Counted from the first letter of the stretch, positions 25,947 through 36,183 are shown. The stretch: 64,000 nucleotides of DNA from Erythrobacteraceae bacterium (GCA_027486035.1 JAIXPX010000023.1:1-64000); one strand, 5' to 3'. Notes: generated by a model from the sequence alone, not told the origin. A program made the numbers and translations.

Positions 25947-26839
25947 GTCGGTACCGTTCCGCGTCCGAACAGGACGTGCAGGGGGCGATCGACGGGTTCG
26001 TCGAGCACCACGGCAGCATGGCGTATGCCCGCGGCATCGAGGCGTTCGTCGAGCGCCTTGCCGGCGGCGGCGAAGCGGGCGAGGAAGGTCTCGCGCAAGG
26101 CCGCGCCATCGCTCACCAGCTCCGCGCCGCTTTCCTGCTCGCGAAAGCGGAAGCCGCCCTCGAAAGGAAAGTCGCGCTCCTCGACGGTGAGGAGCTGGAT
26201 CGCCAGCACTTCGCGGCCTGCCTTGGCGAGGCGCTCGATCAACGCGATGCCGCTTTCGTCGAAACAGTCACTCAGGAAAATGACGAGATCGCGCGCGCCG
26301 ACCCGCTCCCACAGCGGTGCCAGGGTCGCAGCCGCGGGAAAAGTGCCGGTGCCCTCGAGACGCGCCAGCTCCAGCTGGAGGCGCTCGAACTGTCCGCGCC
26401 CGCGATGGGGTTCGGCGAGGCGCAGGCCGTTTTCGTGCAGGACCATCCAGCCGAAGCGGTCGCCCTGCATCAGGGCCACATCGGCGATGCACAGCGCCAG
26501 CAGCTTGGCCGCATCGAGCCGCGACCAGTCCGGCCGCGCGCGGTCGGCCTGCGCCATCGAGCCGCTCGCATCGATCAGGATCCAGACCGCGAGCGGGCTT
26601 TCCTCCTCGGCCTCGCGGACGAAGAACTTGTCCGAGCGGGAGAACAGCTTCCAGTCGATGCGGCGCGGCTCGTCGCCCGGCTCGTAGGCGCGGTATTGCG
26701 CGAATTCGAGCCCTGCGCCCTTGCTGCGGCTGGCGTGCATGCCGAAGCCGCGCGTCCCCGCCATGCGCCGCGGCACCAGCGACAGGCGCTTCAGCCGGCT
26801 GCGCACCTCGGGCGGGATGGTGAGCGGCGCGCGGGCCAT
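25943..26839 (-). CDS. DUF58 protein with VWA-like MIDAS motif
   Basis: 298 aa. GTRGFGMHASRSKGAGLEFAQYRAYEPGDEPRRIDWKLFSR is the DUF58 signature. It is followed by VWILIDASGSMAQ, whose DxSxS fits a metal-ion-dependent adhesion site, and by LVIFLSDCFDESG. DUF58/VWA proteins work with MoxR ATPases in assembly or cofactor insertion (family knowledge). The start lies 3 bases after the moxR stop, and the end overlaps the BatA-like gene by 4 bp. Confidence 0.88.
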   Translation of the reverse strand: MARAPLTIPPEVRSRLKRLSLVPRRMAGTRGFGMHASRSKGAGLEFAQYRAYEPGDEPRRIDWKLFSRSDKFFVREAEEESPLAVWILIDASGSMAQADRARPDWSRLDAAKLLALCIADVALMQGDRFGWMVLHENGLRLAEPHRGRGQFERLQLELARLEGTGTFPAAATLAPLWERVGARDLVIFLSDCFDESGIALIERLAKAGREVLAIQLLTVEERDFPFEGGFRFREQESGAELVSDGAALRETFLARFAAAGKALDERLDAAGIRHAAVVLDEPVDRPLHVLFGRGTVPT

Positions 26840-26842
26840 GGA

Positions 26843-27850
<1,008 letters not shown>

Positions 27851-27865
27851 TTGCCTATGTTCCCC

Positions 27866-28594
27866 CTAGTTGGTGAGCGCGTACATGATGATGTTGACCC
27901 CGAAACGGGTGTTGTCCTCGGCCAGGAAGCGCTTGTTGCGCCAGTCGTAGTCCCACTCGCAGCCGTAGTCCTTGTTGCTGTAGAGCAGGCCGAGCCGGCC
28001 ATTGATAGTGATGCCCTTGAGGTAGTCATGGACGATGTCGTCGCCCCAGCCGTTCAGTTCGAAGCTGGTCGCGGGCGGGCCGGAAAACTTGAAGAAGCTG
28101 GTGTAGAGCGGGTGTGTGTTGGGCAGCTTCTTCAGCGCGTCGGCGCCGAAGATGCTCGCGATCTGCGCCTCGAAGGACTTGGCGAAGAGGCCGTCGATGT
28201 CGTGGTTGCAATCATCGACAAACACGAAGCCACCATTGCGGACATATCGTTCGAGATTGCGGCGTTCGGGTGCGGAGAATTCGACCGCCTTGTGCCCGGC
28301 GAGGTAGCAGAACGGGGCAGAGAGCATCTTCGGGTCGCCGAGGTCGACAACATGCTCCTGGGGATCGATCCGCAAGGTGGTGTAGTCGATCAGCGAGGTG
28401 ATCAGGTTCGCCGGCATCCGCTGGTCGACGTTCCAGTCGCCCGAATTGTACCTGAGCCGCGTGAACCAGAAGTCGTAGCCGCCCGCTGCGGTCCCGCCCG
28501 GACGCGGCCCGGCAGCGGCCAGCGCTCCCGGCATGACCGCGCCGGCCAGCGCGCCGCCCATCAGGCGCAGGACATCGGCGCGGGTCATGGCCAT
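27866..28594 (-). CDS. DUF4159 protein with N-terminal signal
   Basis: 242 aa. The first 30 residues (VLRLMGGALAGAVMPGALAAAG) form a signal peptide. The DUF4159 core follows: YDFWFTRLRYNSGDWNVDQ, MPANLITSLIDYTTLRID, VDLGDPKMLSAPFCYLAGH, GGFVFVDDCNHDIDGLF, and the end RFGVNIIMYALTN. It has a GATase-like fold by family expectation and a periplasmic location. Function unknown; DUF4159 genes are common companions of MoxR/BatA sets. Confidence 0.87.
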   Translation of the reverse strand: MAMTRADVLRLMGGALAGAVMPGALAAAGPRPGGTAAGGYDFWFTRLRYNSGDWNVDQRMPANLITSLIDYTTLRIDPQEHVVDLGDPKMLSAPFCYLAGHKAVEFSAPERRNLERYVRNGGFVFVDDCNHDIDGLFAKSFEAQIASIFGADALKKLPNTHPLYTSFFKFSGPPATSFELNGWGDDIVHDYLKGITINGRLGLLYSNKDYGCEWDYDWRNKRFLAEDNTRFGVNIIMYALTN

Positions 28595-28630
28595 GCTGCC
28601 CTCCGTAACCCGCGCGCACGATCCTTCCGG

Positions 28631-29962
28631 TCAGACAGCGTCCGACAACGAGGTGAAGGTGAAGTCCCTGATCTTCAGGGCCGGGATCAGCATCGAGCTT
28701 CCCTCGTCGGCCTTCACGCGCACCGAGCGGCCCAGTTCCTCGATGTTGTTGAGCATGATCACCGGGCTTTCGTTGAAGCGGAAGTTCTTGATCGGGTACT
28801 GGAGCTGCCCGTTCTCGATGTAGAAGGTGCCGTCCCGGGTAAGGCCGGTCAGCAGCACGGTCTGCGGGTCGACCATCCGGATGTACCAGGTGCGGGTCAC
28901 GAGGATGCCGCGCTCGGTGCCGGCCACCAGTTCGGCAGTCGACTTGGTGCCGCCTTCCATAATGATGTTGCCCCAGCTGGCATTTTCGGGCTTGCCCTGC
29001 TTTTGCGCCCAGTACCGGGAGTAGTCGAGATTGGCGACCTTGCCGCCTTCGACGATCGCAATCTTTTCACGCGCCAGGCCTTCGCCGTCCCAGGGCAACA
29101 CCGAGACTTCGGGGTGCCAGGGATCGGTGTAGATGTTGACGCGCGGATCCATGATCTGCTCGCCGATCTTGTTGCCGCCGCCCTGCTTGCTGAGGAAGCT
29201 ACGCCCTTCATCGGCCGACCGTGCATCGAAATAGTTCATCATGAAGCTGACCAGGCCCGCGACGGCCGCCGGCTCGAGGATCACGGTGTATTTGCCGGGT
29301 TCGAGCGCCTTCGCATCGACCGAGGCCGCAGCCTTGCGCATCGCGATCTGGACGTCGGCACCGGCATCGAACTTGCTCACGTCCTTGACGTTGGTTCCGA
29401 CCCAGCCCGAACCGCGCCCGTCCTCGGTGCGCACGGTGCAGGTGTAATCGGCAAAAGTCGATTGCTGGTAGCCGAAATTGCCGTTGGAATTGGCGTGGGC
29501 AAAAAAGCTGTGCCCGTCCTCGAGGAAACCGGCCGCGACCAGTTTCTGCTTGCGGCAGGGCAGGATCGAGGCTTCGGCGATCTTGGCCCGGGCCTCGGCC
29601 GTCAGCGCGGCGGTCGCCTCGCTATAGGTCTGGGTCGGCTTGTAGGTCTGCTTGCCGACGACCGGCATGAATTCCGGGTTCTCCGGTGCCAGCCTGGCGA
29701 GGCTCTCGGCCCGCCGCACCACGCGCTCGAGCGAGGCATCGTCGAACTGGTTGATGGTGGCCGTGCCCACGCGCTTGCCGAAAGAGACCTGAACGCCAAG
29801 CTCGGTGTCATCGACGATGCCCGAGGTCGAGATGTCATTGCGGGCGAAACGCACATTGCCGCTGATACCGCCGCTCAGTTGCGCGCTGATCTGATCGGCC
29901 TTCGACAGGGCGATGACCTTGTCGAGGATCGTTTTCGCTTGGGCTTCCGAAAGAATGCTCAT
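28631..29962 (-). CDS. TldD/PmbA-family protein, TldE (PmbA)-like
   Basis: 443 aa. Partner subunit of the TldD/TldE metalloprotease. It has the N-terminal PmbA fold (ISGNVRFARNDISTSGIVDDTELGVQVSFGKRVGTATI) and a C-terminal domain with VILEPAAVAGLVSFMMNYFDA and GILVTRTWYIRMVDPQT. It lacks the zinc-binding HExxxH motif, as expected for TldE. No signal peptide is apparent. The start is 22 bases after the tldD stop, so expression and complex formation with TldD are likely. Confidence 0.88.
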   Translation of the reverse strand: MSILSEAQAKTILDKVIALSKADQISAQLSGGISGNVRFARNDISTSGIVDDTELGVQVSFGKRVGTATINQFDDASLERVVRRAESLARLAPENPEFMPVVGKQTYKPTQTYSEATAALTAEARAKIAEASILPCRKQKLVAAGFLEDGHSFFAHANSNGNFGYQQSTFADYTCTVRTEDGRGSGWVGTNVKDVSKFDAGADVQIAMRKAAASVDAKALEPGKYTVILEPAAVAGLVSFMMNYFDARSADEGRSFLSKQGGGNKIGEQIMDPRVNIYTDPWHPEVSVLPWDGEGLAREKIAIVEGGKVANLDYSRYWAQKQGKPENASWGNIIMEGGTKSTAELVAGTERGILVTRTWYIRMVDPQTVLLTGLTRDGTFYIENGQLQYPIKNFRFNESPVIMLNNIEELGRSVRVKADEGSSMLIPALKIRDFTFTSLSDAV

Positions 29963-29984
29963 TGCTGCTTCTCCTGCGCCTGGC

Positions 29985-31619
29985 TCAGCCCAGCGAACGG
30001 GCAGTGTTGATGACGTTGATCCCGTCGAAGCGGGTGGTGGACGAGCCGTGGCTCACGGCCGAGACCTGGCTCGGCTGGCCCTTGCCGTCGAAGAACGAGC
30101 CGAACATGCGGTAATCGCTCTCGTCGCAGATCGCCGAGCACGCGCTCCAGAACTCGGGCGTGCGCATCTGGTAGGCGACATCCTCGATCATCGGGCCGAG
30201 CTTGCCGTTCTTGATCTCGTAGAACACCGTCCCGCCGAACTGGGCGTTGTAACGCTGCTGGTCGATCGAGAAGGAACCGCGGCCGGCGATGTAGATGCCG
30301 TTCTCGACCCCGGCGATCATGTCGGCCGGCGAGAGCTTGGCCTTGCCCGGCGCGAGGCTGACATTGGCCATCCGCTGGAACTGCACCGAGGACCAGCTGT
30401 CGGCATAGCAGCAGCCGTCGGATTCGCCCTTGCCGAGGATGTGCGCCTGGTCGCGGGTGGCCTGATAGTCGACCAGGATCCCGTCCTTGACGAGGTCCCA
30501 GCGCTTGGTTTTCACGCCTTCATCGTCATAGGCGACCGCGCCCAGCGAGCCGGGCTGGGTCTTGTCGGCGAAGAGATTCACGATCTCGTTGCCGTATTTG
30601 AACTTCGCGTCGCGCTTGTCGATCGTCGCGAAGCTGGTGCCGGCGTAGTTGGCCTCGTAGCCGAGCACACGGTCGAGCTCGAGCGGGTGGCCGACGCTTT
30701 CGTGGATGGTGAGGCCAAGGTGGTTGGGATCGAGCACCAGGTCGTACTTGCCGGGCTTGACCGAAGGCGCCTTGAGCTTGGCCTGCGCATCCTTCGCCGC
30801 CGCGATCGCGTCTTCCTTCATGTCGTAGGACATGCCGTAGGTGGTGAGGCCGTTCGAGAGGACGAACTTGTCCTCGGCGCGCCCGTCGAGATATTCGTAG
30901 CCAAGGCCCATCGGTGCCGAGAGGCCCTCGCGCGTGCGGAACTTGCCGGTCGCCTTGTCGACCGCAGTTGCTATCAGCGGCGCCCAGATCCGATGCACGT
31001 CCTGATCGATGTAGGACCCGTCGGTCGAGGCGAAGTATTTCTGCTCGTTGACGAGGAACAGCATCGAGTTGACGAAGCTCGCGCCGGCACCCAGCGCGGC
31101 CTCGTTGACCGACATGAGGAGGCCGACCTTATCCTCGATCGGCACTTCCATCGCGTTCTTTTTGATCGGTGTGCGCCAGCTCACCTCGCCGACGCCCTTC
31201 GTCGGGGCAAGCTGGACGGGAGCCGAAAGGAAGCGTGCATTGGCCTTGGCGATCGCGGTGGCCTGACGCGCGGCGGCGGCGACTGCGTCCTCGGTCATCT
31301 CGTTGGTCGCGGCAAAGCCCCAGGAGCCGTCGGCGATCACGCGCACGCCGGTGCCGGAGCTTTCGGTGTTGACGATGTTCTCGACCTTGCGCTCGCGGGT
31401 GATGACGAACTGGCGCAGATAGCGCCCGACGCGCACGTCACAGTAACTCGCGCCGGCTGCGGTCGCCGCCGAAAGCGCCGCATCGGCAAGGCGCTTCTTG
31501 ACGGCCACATCGATGGCGTCCTGGAGCTGTTCGGCCGCAATCACCTTGCCGAAGAAGGACGGCGCCAGTGCAGCGCCCGTGAACATGCTGCTGAGCGCAA
31601 GAAAATCGCGTCTGTCCAA
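29985..31619 (-). CDS. TldD-like metalloprotease with Tat-like signal
   Basis: 544 aa. The N-terminus MDRRDFLALSSMFTGAALAP has a twin-arginine-like RRDFL plus a hydrophobic stretch, unusual since characterised TldD proteins are cytosolic. The catalytic motif HESVGHPLELDR near residue 240 fits HExxxH, and the zinc Cys may lie in DGCCYADSW. The C-terminal barrel has MIAGVENGIYIAGRGSFSID. It heads an eight-gene operon running to 20897. It may process an exported peptide or protein handled by the MoxR/BatA complex. Confidence 0.87.
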   Translation of the reverse strand: MDRRDFLALSSMFTGAALAPSFFGKVIAAEQLQDAIDVAVKKRLADAALSAATAAGASYCDVRVGRYLRQFVITRERKVENIVNTESSGTGVRVIADGSWGFAATNEMTEDAVAAAARQATAIAKANARFLSAPVQLAPTKGVGEVSWRTPIKKNAMEVPIEDKVGLLMSVNEAALGAGASFVNSMLFLVNEQKYFASTDGSYIDQDVHRIWAPLIATAVDKATGKFRTREGLSAPMGLGYEYLDGRAEDKFVLSNGLTTYGMSYDMKEDAIAAAKDAQAKLKAPSVKPGKYDLVLDPNHLGLTIHESVGHPLELDRVLGYEANYAGTSFATIDKRDAKFKYGNEIVNLFADKTQPGSLGAVAYDDEGVKTKRWDLVKDGILVDYQATRDQAHILGKGESDGCCYADSWSSVQFQRMANVSLAPGKAKLSPADMIAGVENGIYIAGRGSFSIDQQRYNAQFGGTVFYEIKNGKLGPMIEDVAYQMRTPEFWSACSAICDESDYRMFGSFFDGKGQPSQVSAVSHGSSTTRFDGINVINTARSLG

Positions 31620-31916
31620 AGTGAAGCTCCTTCGGGTTGCCTGTCTCGCTGTTGCGCGGAAAGCGGCTGTTGCCGGGACTGCGCGCTTGCACGGGCGGGG
31701 TAATGCCGCTGCCCCGTTGTCCGGTCAAACCGTTTGGCGCAGGGGATCGACGGAAGACTTTGGCAGCCGACGAACGCTGCACCCCTGCGCGCTGCCGCCA
31801 GCGCCTTCCTTATGGAGAAAAATGGAGAAAACCCGGCAAGGCACGGGTGATTGCGCAGGCCGGCACGAGCGTGTCCTTCATATACCATTGATATCACGAA
31901 GGACTTGGGAGCAGAG

Positions 31917-32150
31917 ATGGTGCCTCATCGGGTGCCGTGCGCCCGTAGAAGTCGGCAAGTAGCCGCGCGCACGGCATCGGGCATCGACCTCGACATCCGC
32001 GACGATGGCGCCGGGTTCACCGGGGACCCGCCGCCGCATCCCCGGACCCTTGCGGAAAGATCGCGCGCCAATGGCGGCCAGCTCACAGTCTTCAACAGCA
32101 AGCCCGGCGCACACTTGCTCATCAACCTGCCCGATCGGAACCACCCATGA
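31917..32150 (+). pseudogene. Histidine kinase remnant (C-terminal ATPase fragment, NarX/UhpB-like)
   Basis: The 77-codon frame from ATG 31917 encodes SGIDLDIRDDGAGF (G1 box DxGxG) and TLAERSRANGGQLTVFNSKPGAHLLINLP, the C-terminal end of a HisKA_3/NarX-type kinase catalytic domain. The dimerisation and phospho-acceptor region and the N-box are absent, and upstream bases show no continuation in any frame. Its stop overlaps the response regulator start by 4 bp (ATGA), as in an intact kinase-regulator operon. It is taken as a 5'-deleted kinase; GGGAGCAG before 31917 could still allow a short product. Confidence 0.7.
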
Positions 32151-32770
32151 TCAATGTTCTTGTCGCCGACGACCATCCGTTCCTGAGGGCCGGCATCGAA
32201 TCCGTGCTGCGAGCAGTCGGCATGTCGATTGTGGCTTCAGTGGATGACGGCAACGCCGCGCTGGAGGCGATTGCCGATCATGATCCCGATGTGGTGGTGC
32301 TCGACGTCGCCATGCCCGAACGTGACGGGGTCTCCACCCTTGCCGCGATGCGGGCCCGGGGAGACACGCGGCCGGTGGTCCTGCTCACCGCGAATATCGA
32401 CGACCAGCAGTTGCTCGCGGCGGTCCGTCACGGGGCGAATGGCATCGCGCTGAAGGAGGACGCCGAGGAATTCGTGATTGACTGCATCCGCAGCGCCAAG
32501 GAGGGGCGCGACAGCATCGACACGCGCCTGGCCAAGCGTATCGAGGATCTCAGGACGGGGACCAGGCCGTGTCGCAGCTTCGACAAGCTGGGGCCGCGCG
32601 AGAAGCAGATCGTCGAGTGTGTCGCGCGGGGCCTGCGCAATCGCCAGATCGCCGAGGAGCTGTCTATGACCGAAGGCTCGATCAAGGTTTATCTCCACAC
32701 CATCTTCGGGAAGCTGAACGTGCGCACGCGCACCGAACTCGCCATTCTCTATCACGAAGAGGCCATCTGA
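32147..32770 (+). CDS. NarL/FixJ-family response regulator (LuxR HTH)
   Basis: 207 aa. The receiver domain has acidic pocket VLVADDHP, phospho-acceptor Asp in VVVLDVAMPERDG near residue 50, Thr in VVLLTANI and Lys in GIALKEDAEEF. The output HTH is LGPREKQIVECVARGLRNRQIAEELSMTEGSIKVYLHTIFGKLNVRTRTEL. All catalytic residues are present although its kinase is only a fragment, so it is probably controlled by another kinase or a small phosphodonor. Confidence 0.93.
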   Translation: MINVLVADDHPFLRAGIESVLRAVGMSIVASVDDGNAALEAIADHDPDVVVLDVAMPERDGVSTLAAMRARGDTRPVVLLTANIDDQQLLAAVRHGANGIALKEDAEEFVIDCIRSAKEGRDSIDTRLAKRIEDLRTGTRPCRSFDKLGPREKQIVECVARGLRNRQIAEELSMTEGSIKVYLHTIFGKLNVRTRTELAILYHEEAI

Positions 32771-32811
32771 CCGGCGCGGCCGGTTTTCCGAGACTGAAGG
32801 GTAAATTCCAC

Positions 32812-32888
32812 TGGTCGGGACGAGAGGATTCGAACCTCCGACCCCCACACCCCCAGTGTGATGCGCTACCAGGCTGCGCTACGTCCCG
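32812..32888 (-). tRNA. tRNA-Pro (anticodon GGG)
   Basis: 77-nt cloverleaf: acceptor CGGGACG pairs with CGTCCCG. The D arm is AGCGCAGCCTGGTAGCGC, the anticodon loop CTGGGGG has GGG, and the T arm is GGAGGTTCGAATCCTC. CCA is encoded. It lies 42 bases past the end of the response regulator on the opposite strand. Confidence 0.93.
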
Positions 32889-32966
32889 TCACCAGTGGAG
32901 CGGGGCCTATAGGAGCGGGCGCGCGGGCTGGCAAGCGTCCTTGTTGTGATCGCGCTGACGCGCGAT

Positions 32967-33055
32967 GCAGACCTCCCGCCCCGCCTCCCCGCCCGGCCAC
33001 CAATAGTACCACTATGTTATGGTTGCCGGGCGGGGAGGCGGGGCGGGAGGTCTGC
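32967..33055. repeat. Long GC-rich perfect inverted repeat (31-bp arms, 27-bp loop)
   Basis: The arm at 32967-32997 is exactly complementary to 33025-33055. The loop, 32998-33024, contains AATAGTACCACTATGTTATGG and is AT-richer. It sits between tRNA-Pro(GGG) and yajC. There is no T run on either side, so it is not a typical terminator, although it would form a very stable hairpin in RNA from either strand. It may be a mobile palindromic unit or an RNA structure in the yajC leader. Confidence 0.9.
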
Positions 33056-33172
33056 GCCACCAAAGGTGGCCGAATGATTGCTCCCTTCTTGCATTGCTGC
33101 TAGGCGCGCCCACTTGAGCGCAACGGACGCACGTCTCGCGCCGGAAACTCGGGATCTGACAGGCCTTATCGC

Positions 33173-33502
33173 ATGACCATCGACCTTCTCGCCGCCGCGG
33201 GCGCGGGTGCTGCCGCAGCGCCGCCCGCATGGATCAGTTTCCTGCCGATCATCGGCATGATCGTGATCTTCTGGTTTCTCATCATCCGCCCGCAGATGAA
33301 GCGGCAGAAGGAGCACCAGCAGAAGATCGCCGCAGTCAAGAAGGGCGACCAGGTCGTCACCGCCGGCGGGCTCGTGGGCAAGGTCGTCAAGGTCGACGAC
33401 ACCTATGCCGAGCTTGATCTGGGCCCCAATGTCCGCGTCAAGGCGATCAAGGCGACGCTCGGCGACATCATCCCGCCCGGCGGCTCGCCCGCCAACGACT
33501 GA
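33173..33502 (+). CDS. yajC: Preprotein translocase subunit YajC
   Basis: 109 aa. One membrane segment (WISFLPIIGMIVIFWFLIIRPQMKRQKEHQ) with the conserved RPQ boundary, followed by a small cytosolic SH3-like domain (VKKGDQVVTAGGLVGKVVKVDD). It is an accessory of the SecDF complex in the inner membrane. The gene leads secD and secF in the conserved order, 47 bases apart. Confidence 0.97.
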   Translation: MTIDLLAAAGAGAAAAPPAWISFLPIIGMIVIFWFLIIRPQMKRQKEHQQKIAAVKKGDQVVTAGGLVGKVVKVDDTYAELDLGPNVRVKAIKATLGDIIPPGGSPAND

Positions 33503-33549
33503 TCCGTCCGGTTCGTCTTCAGAATTCCTGCGTGTGAGACCCTGACGCA

Positions 33550-35148
33550 ATGCTCGACTTTCCCCTCTGGAAGAAGCTCTCGCTGTGGGCGGTGACGCTG
33601 GCTGCCGCCCTGCTGGCGCTGCCTTCGCTGGCCGGCGTGGCGGGGCTGCCATGGCCTGCCGCTCTTCCCAACCCCCAGGTCAACCTCGGGCTCGATCTTG
33701 CTGGCGGCTCGCACCTGCTGCTCGAGGCCAAGGCCGACGATGTGCGTGCGCAGCGGCTCGACAACATGGAGGAAAGCGTCCGCCAGCTTATGCGGAACGC
33801 TTCCCCGCGCATCCGCATCGGTGATGTCTCGACGGCGGACGGCAAGCTGTCCTTCATGCTCGAGAACGCGGCCGACAGCGATCGGGCCCGCGGCCTGATC
33901 GAGCCCGCGATGCAGGGCGCGACGACCGTGCGCGAATGGGAATTGCAGGTGGTCGATGGCCAGCGCATCGTGCTGAGCCAGACCGAGGCCGGCGTCGAGC
34001 AGGCGATCGACGATGCCATGGACAGCGCCACCGAAGTCGTGCGCCGCCGCATTGACGAGCTCGGCACCCGCGAGCCCACGATCATCCGCCAGGGTGACAC
34101 GCGCATCGTCGTGCAGGTGCCCGGTCTCCAGGATCCCGATGGGCTCAAGCAACTGCTCGGCCAGACCGCGCAGCTCGAATTCAAGCTGGTCGATCTCAAT
34201 GCCCTGCCGAGCAATGTCGCGGCAGGGATCGCGCCGGCCGGCAGCGAGATTTTCCCCTTCGCGCCCGGAACGCCGGGCGAGGGGCAGTTCCTCGCGGTGC
34301 GCCGTCTTGGCGGGATCCGCGGCGAGAACCTCACCGGGGCACAGGCCGGGGTCGACCCGCAGAACAACCGCAACGTCGTCAACATCGCCTTCGACGCGCA
34401 GGGCGGGGCCAAGTTCGCTAAGCTCACCACCGAGAATGTCGGCAAGCCCTTCGCCATTATCCTTGACGGGCAGGTGCTCTCCGCGCCGAATATCGAGAGC
34501 GCGATCGTCGGCGGGCGGGCGCAGATTTCCGGCAGCTTCACGCCTGAGAGCGCCAACCAGCTGGCCATCGCCCTGCGCTCTGGCGCCTTGCCGGTGCCGC
34601 TGGCGGTGGTCGAGGAACGCACTGTCGGACCGGACCTCGGCGCGGACTCCATCCGCAAGGGCCTGCTCGCAATGGGCATCGGCAGCCTTGCGGTGATCGT
34701 GCTGATGATCGCGACCTATGGCCGTTTCGGCGTCTATGCGACCACGGCACTGGTGTTGAACGTGCTGATGCTGCTGGGCCTGATGGCTCTGGGCGGCTTC
34801 ACTCTGACCCTGCCGGGGATCGCCGGCTTCGTCATCACCATCGGCGCGGCGGTCGATGCCAATGTGCTCATCAACGAGCGCATCCGCGAGGAGCGCTCCC
34901 GGGGGCGCAAGGTCGTCTCCGCGGTCGAGACCGGCTACAAGGAAGCCAGCCGCGCGATCTGGGACGCGAACCTCACCAACGTCATTTCGGGGGTGGCGCT
35001 GTTCGCCTTCGGTTCGGGTCCGGTGAAGGGCTTCGCGGTGGTTCTCGTGATCGGCATCGTCACCTCGGTTTTCACCGGCGTGACCCTGACCCGCATGTTC
35101 GTCGCCGGGTGGCTGCGCAAGGCGCGCCCCAACGACATCACCATCTGA
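33550..35148 (+). CDS. secD: Protein translocase subunit SecD
   Basis: 532 aa inner-membrane RND-type protein that uses proton motive force to complete Sec-dependent translocation. One membrane segment at residues 8-28, then a periplasmic P1 domain (NLGLDLAGGSHLLLEAKADD), then VRRRIDELGTREPTI and later GRAQISGSFTPESANQLAIALRSGALPVPL. Five membrane segments follow, with TIGAAVDANVLINERIREE containing the conserved Asp/Arg region. ATG at 33550; 12 bases separate it from secF. Confidence 0.97.
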   Translation: MLDFPLWKKLSLWAVTLAAALLALPSLAGVAGLPWPAALPNPQVNLGLDLAGGSHLLLEAKADDVRAQRLDNMEESVRQLMRNASPRIRIGDVSTADGKLSFMLENAADSDRARGLIEPAMQGATTVREWELQVVDGQRIVLSQTEAGVEQAIDDAMDSATEVVRRRIDELGTREPTIIRQGDTRIVVQVPGLQDPDGLKQLLGQTAQLEFKLVDLNALPSNVAAGIAPAGSEIFPFAPGTPGEGQFLAVRRLGGIRGENLTGAQAGVDPQNNRNVVNIAFDAQGGAKFAKLTTENVGKPFAIILDGQVLSAPNIESAIVGGRAQISGSFTPESANQLAIALRSGALPVPLAVVEERTVGPDLGADSIRKGLLAMGIGSLAVIVLMIATYGRFGVYATTALVLNVLMLLGLMALGGFTLTLPGIAGFVITIGAAVDANVLINERIREERSRGRKVVSAVETGYKEASRAIWDANLTNVISGVALFAFGSGPVKGFAVVLVIGIVTSVFTGVTLTRMFVAGWLRKARPNDITI

Positions 35149-35160
35149 GGAGCAAGCCGC

Positions 35161-36138
35161 ATGAAACTCCTGAAGCTTGTCCCCGACAACACCAACATCA
35201 AGTTCCTGCGCCTGCGCGTGCCGTTCTTCGTGCTCAGCCTCGTGCTGATCTTCGGCAGCTGGGCGGCGGTCGCGGTCAACGGCCTCAATTTCGGCGTCGA
35301 TTTCGCCGGGGGGCAGGAAGTCCGCATGACCTTCACCCAGAACAAGACCGCCCCGATCGCCTCTCTGCGCGAGCTGGTCGGCGGTCTGGGCTATGGCGAG
35401 CCGGTGGTGCAGGAATTCGGCGCGCCCAACCAGGTCTCGATCCGCGTTGCTCTGCCCGAGGGCACCGAGAACACGCCCGGGGCTGCCACCGCGATCGGCG
35501 ACAAGGTGATCGCCACCGTGACCGCGGCCTATCCCGATGCGCGCAAGGACGGCAACGACACCGTCTCGGGCAAGGTCGCCGGCGAGTTCCGCAACCAGGC
35601 GATCATCGCGCTGGCCGCGGCGATGGCGGCGGTGGCGGCCTATATCTGGATCCGCTTCGAATGGCAGTTCGGCGCGGGCGCGATGTTCGCGCTGGTGCAC
35701 GACGTATCGGTCACGGTCGGGCTCTTCGCCATCACGCAGATGGAGTTCAGCCTCCAGATCGTCGCCGCGATCCTCGCGATCATCGGCTATTCGCTCAATG
35801 ACACCATCGTCGTCTACGACCGCATCCGCGAGAACCTCAAGAAGTTCCGCAAGATGCCGCTGCCCGAGCTCCTCGACCTTTCGGTCAACGAGACGCTGGC
35901 GCGCACGATCATGACCTCGCTGACGCTGTTCGTGGCGCTGATCCCGCTGCTGTTCTTCGGTCCCGAGAGCCTGTTCGGCATGGTCGCGGCGATCACCGTC
36001 GGCCTGTTCATCGGCACCTATTCGTCGATCTACATGGCCGGGGCCCTGCTGATCTGGATGGGCGTGACGTCGAACAGCTTCGTGCCGACCGAGACCGCCA
36101 CCGACCGCCAGGAAAAGCTGGCGCGCGGGGACGGGTAA
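35161..36138 (+). CDS. secF: Protein translocase subunit SecF
   Basis: 325 aa. Partner of SecD in the inner membrane. One membrane segment (VPFFVLSLVLIFGSWAAVAV), GLNFGVDFAGGQEV at the start of the periplasmic domain, five later membrane segments, and the conserved IGYSLNDTIVVYDRIRENLKK loop. ETLARTIMTSLTLF follows. It is preceded by secD in the same operon. A perfect CGTTCG-CAAG-CGAACG hairpin lies just after the stop at 36155-36170, between it and the convergent glycosyltransferase. Confidence 0.97.
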   Translation: MKLLKLVPDNTNIKFLRLRVPFFVLSLVLIFGSWAAVAVNGLNFGVDFAGGQEVRMTFTQNKTAPIASLRELVGGLGYGEPVVQEFGAPNQVSIRVALPEGTENTPGAATAIGDKVIATVTAAYPDARKDGNDTVSGKVAGEFRNQAIIALAAAMAAVAAYIWIRFEWQFGAGAMFALVHDVSVTVGLFAITQMEFSLQIVAAILAIIGYSLNDTIVVYDRIRENLKKFRKMPLPELLDLSVNETLARTIMTSLTLFVALIPLLFFGPESLFGMVAAITVGLFIGTYSSIYMAGALLIWMGVTSNSFVPTETATDRQEKLARGDG

Positions 36139-36183
36139 GGGGATCGGGTCAGCGCGTTCGCAAGCGAACGGTCTGCGCCTCGG

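Noticed and set aside
32967-33055. Reading the inverted repeat as a terminator for the response regulator or tRNA
   Set aside because: No T tract after either arm, a 27-base loop and unusually long perfect arms argue against a normal terminator.
36155-36170. CGTTCG-CAAG-CGAACG hairpin as a terminator between secF and the glycosyltransferase
   Set aside because: A short 6-bp stem without a T tract; mentioned with secF but too weak to call alone.
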